In this document: positions 62,804 through 64,000 of the stretch, in pieces
Layout: every line of letters starts with the position of its first letter
Position numbering within the stretch: the stretch's first letter is position 1
Assembly (NCBI RefSeq): GCF_004027225.2
Contig: NC_044277.2
Coordinates: 29,154,995 to 29,218,994, forward strand
Direction of reading: 5' to 3'
DNA from: Strigops habroptila
Taxonomy: Eukaryota; Chordata; Aves; Psittaciformes; Psittacidae
DNA: 64,000 nt
Position numbers and translations under genes: made by a program
Notes under the pieces: model-generated
Database searches by the model: none
Seen by the model: the letters and a program-made list of their open reading frames with translations, nothing else
Told to the model about the DNA's origin: nothing

Positions 62804-64000
62804 AACCATTTCGTGAACAAGTTTGACATTTGCTTGCTAATATATCAAGAGTTGAAGTAAAATATCAATGTTGAAGTTTCCAGTTAATGAGCCTTCCATC
62901 AGATGGGTGAAACGGGATTCTAGAAAGGGGACTGCAACCAGCACATCTTATTCCTCTTGGTGACTTACCCATTCATAGCTGATAGAAGACATCAGGTAGC
63001 TGAACACTTCTCATATTGGGCTTTAAGTAAAGACTGAACCTGATCAGTTAAGTAGAGCTCCTGGCAAGCCACAGAGGAAATTCTAGAAACCCCTCAATGC
63101 AGAATAGAAGGGGGGGGGAATGTCCTTTTGTAAGAACAAATTTAACTCGATCTCTAGTAAATGAGAAGATGATCTTGGATGATCAGTCATATGTTTGAAA
63201 GCAAACGTTTGTAAGAAGCTGTCTGCTTTGATTCCAGTGTCCTGCAAGGATGGAGAGCAAAAGTTTGCTGAAACTAGTGGATTTAGTAATTTTACTTTGG
63301 TATGTTCCCTCTTCAGAAATTGTACATTCCCTATGCCTTCTGCTGTGACTTAGAGCTGGTTCTCAACGAGACCAAGCTAAGGAAGCAATGGGTCCCTCTC
63401 TTCCCACCATCCTCCTGGCTTAGGTGCCCATTACACCTGCAAAATACCCTTCTCTCTGTCTCTGTTTCTTTTAATTCCCCTGCACAGGTTTTCTGCCAGT
63501 TTGATAATTATTTTAAATAATTGGTTTATAATCTGGCCAGGGAAAATTAGGATCAGTTTTTCAGAGAGTACAGGAAGGTTATTAGTGTTAAGCAGAAGCA
63601 ACAAAGAATAAATGCATCCCTTAGCTCCAGTTCATAGTTCTTCCTCACCATACAGAGAGTAATGTATGTTGTTAACGTTACTAGTAATCTTACCTGATTT
63701 CGCATCTTTATGTCTTCATCCAAGAAAAAAAAATCCAACTCTTAAGTACACACTTAGCTCTAAGGATGTGAATAGCTGGAATTCTGAAGTAAAAAAAAAG
63801 GGGGGGGAACAGAGTTGAACTTATGGGAAGACGTATTCTCTTTAGCCACTGCTTTTCCTATTTACACTGAGCTGGTTTGCTTAACGTAGCCACCTGCTAT
63901 GCTCGGGTTGCCAGAAGACAAAAGCTTTGAGAACTCTGCTTGGTGGCTTGCTTTCGTTATTGTACTGTTCTGGCTTAGGGTTTGGGCTGATATTAAAAAG
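62804..64000. other. Right end of window: intronic, nothing recognised
   Basis: AT-rich sequence with two G runs (G9 at 63110-63118; A9G8 at 63791-63807). No splice-bounded exon matching the next ZNF704 segment is seen, and no mobile element is recognised. Confidence 0.5.

Larger units (their letters stand above)
21726..64000 (+). other. ZNF704: ZNF704 intron 2, at least 42.3 kb, running off the window
   Basis: Starts GTAAGG at 21726. I looked for the next conserved ZNF704 segment (beginning KSSEELDMDKV as I remember it) and did not find it in any plus-strand frame, so no exon 3 is annotated. Very long introns are normal for this gene. The sub-segments are described separately. Confidence 0.7.

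Noticed and set aside
21726..64000. ZNF704 exon 3 within the window
   Set aside because: I searched by eye for the next conserved segment after [10 protein letters not shown] and found no splice-bounded match; it presumably lies to the right.

Overview
The window looks like bird nuclear DNA. CR1-type LINE fragments are the only abundant interspersed repeats, seen in both orientations, most ending in the typical tail of repeated ATTCTATGA-like units. A single dense CpG island sits in otherwise AT-rich sequence, and the coding sequence is split by very large introns with GT-AG borders. The species cannot be fixed from sequence alone.

One protein-coding gene can be supported: the 5' part of ZNF704 (also known as GIG1), on the plus strand. 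Positions 1-4150 are AT-rich upstream sequence with no recognised gene. A CpG island (about 4150-5560) holds the promoter, the 5' leader and coding exon 1 (4816-5097, 94 codons, acidic N-terminus). Intron 1 (5098-21477, 16.4 kb) contains three CR1 fragments. Coding exon 2 (21478-21725) encodes the conserved block that ends in [20 protein letters not shown]. From 21726 to the right edge everything reads as intron 2, at least 42.3 kb. The exons for the C2H2 zinc finger and the C-terminal DNA-binding region must lie beyond position 64000, so the window holds no complete protein.

The introns hold CR1 pieces, homopolymer and AT-rich simple repeats, one decayed palindromic repeat with tRNA-promoter-like boxes at about 24.65-24.77 kb, and several stretches that look like candidate regulatory elements. 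A poorly explained tract at about 60.1-62.9 kb has several protein-like but broken reading frames on the plus strand. It is the best candidate for an unrecognised relic, either a retrocopy or an old mobile element. I found no rRNA, tRNA or CRISPR, and no new multi-gene system.
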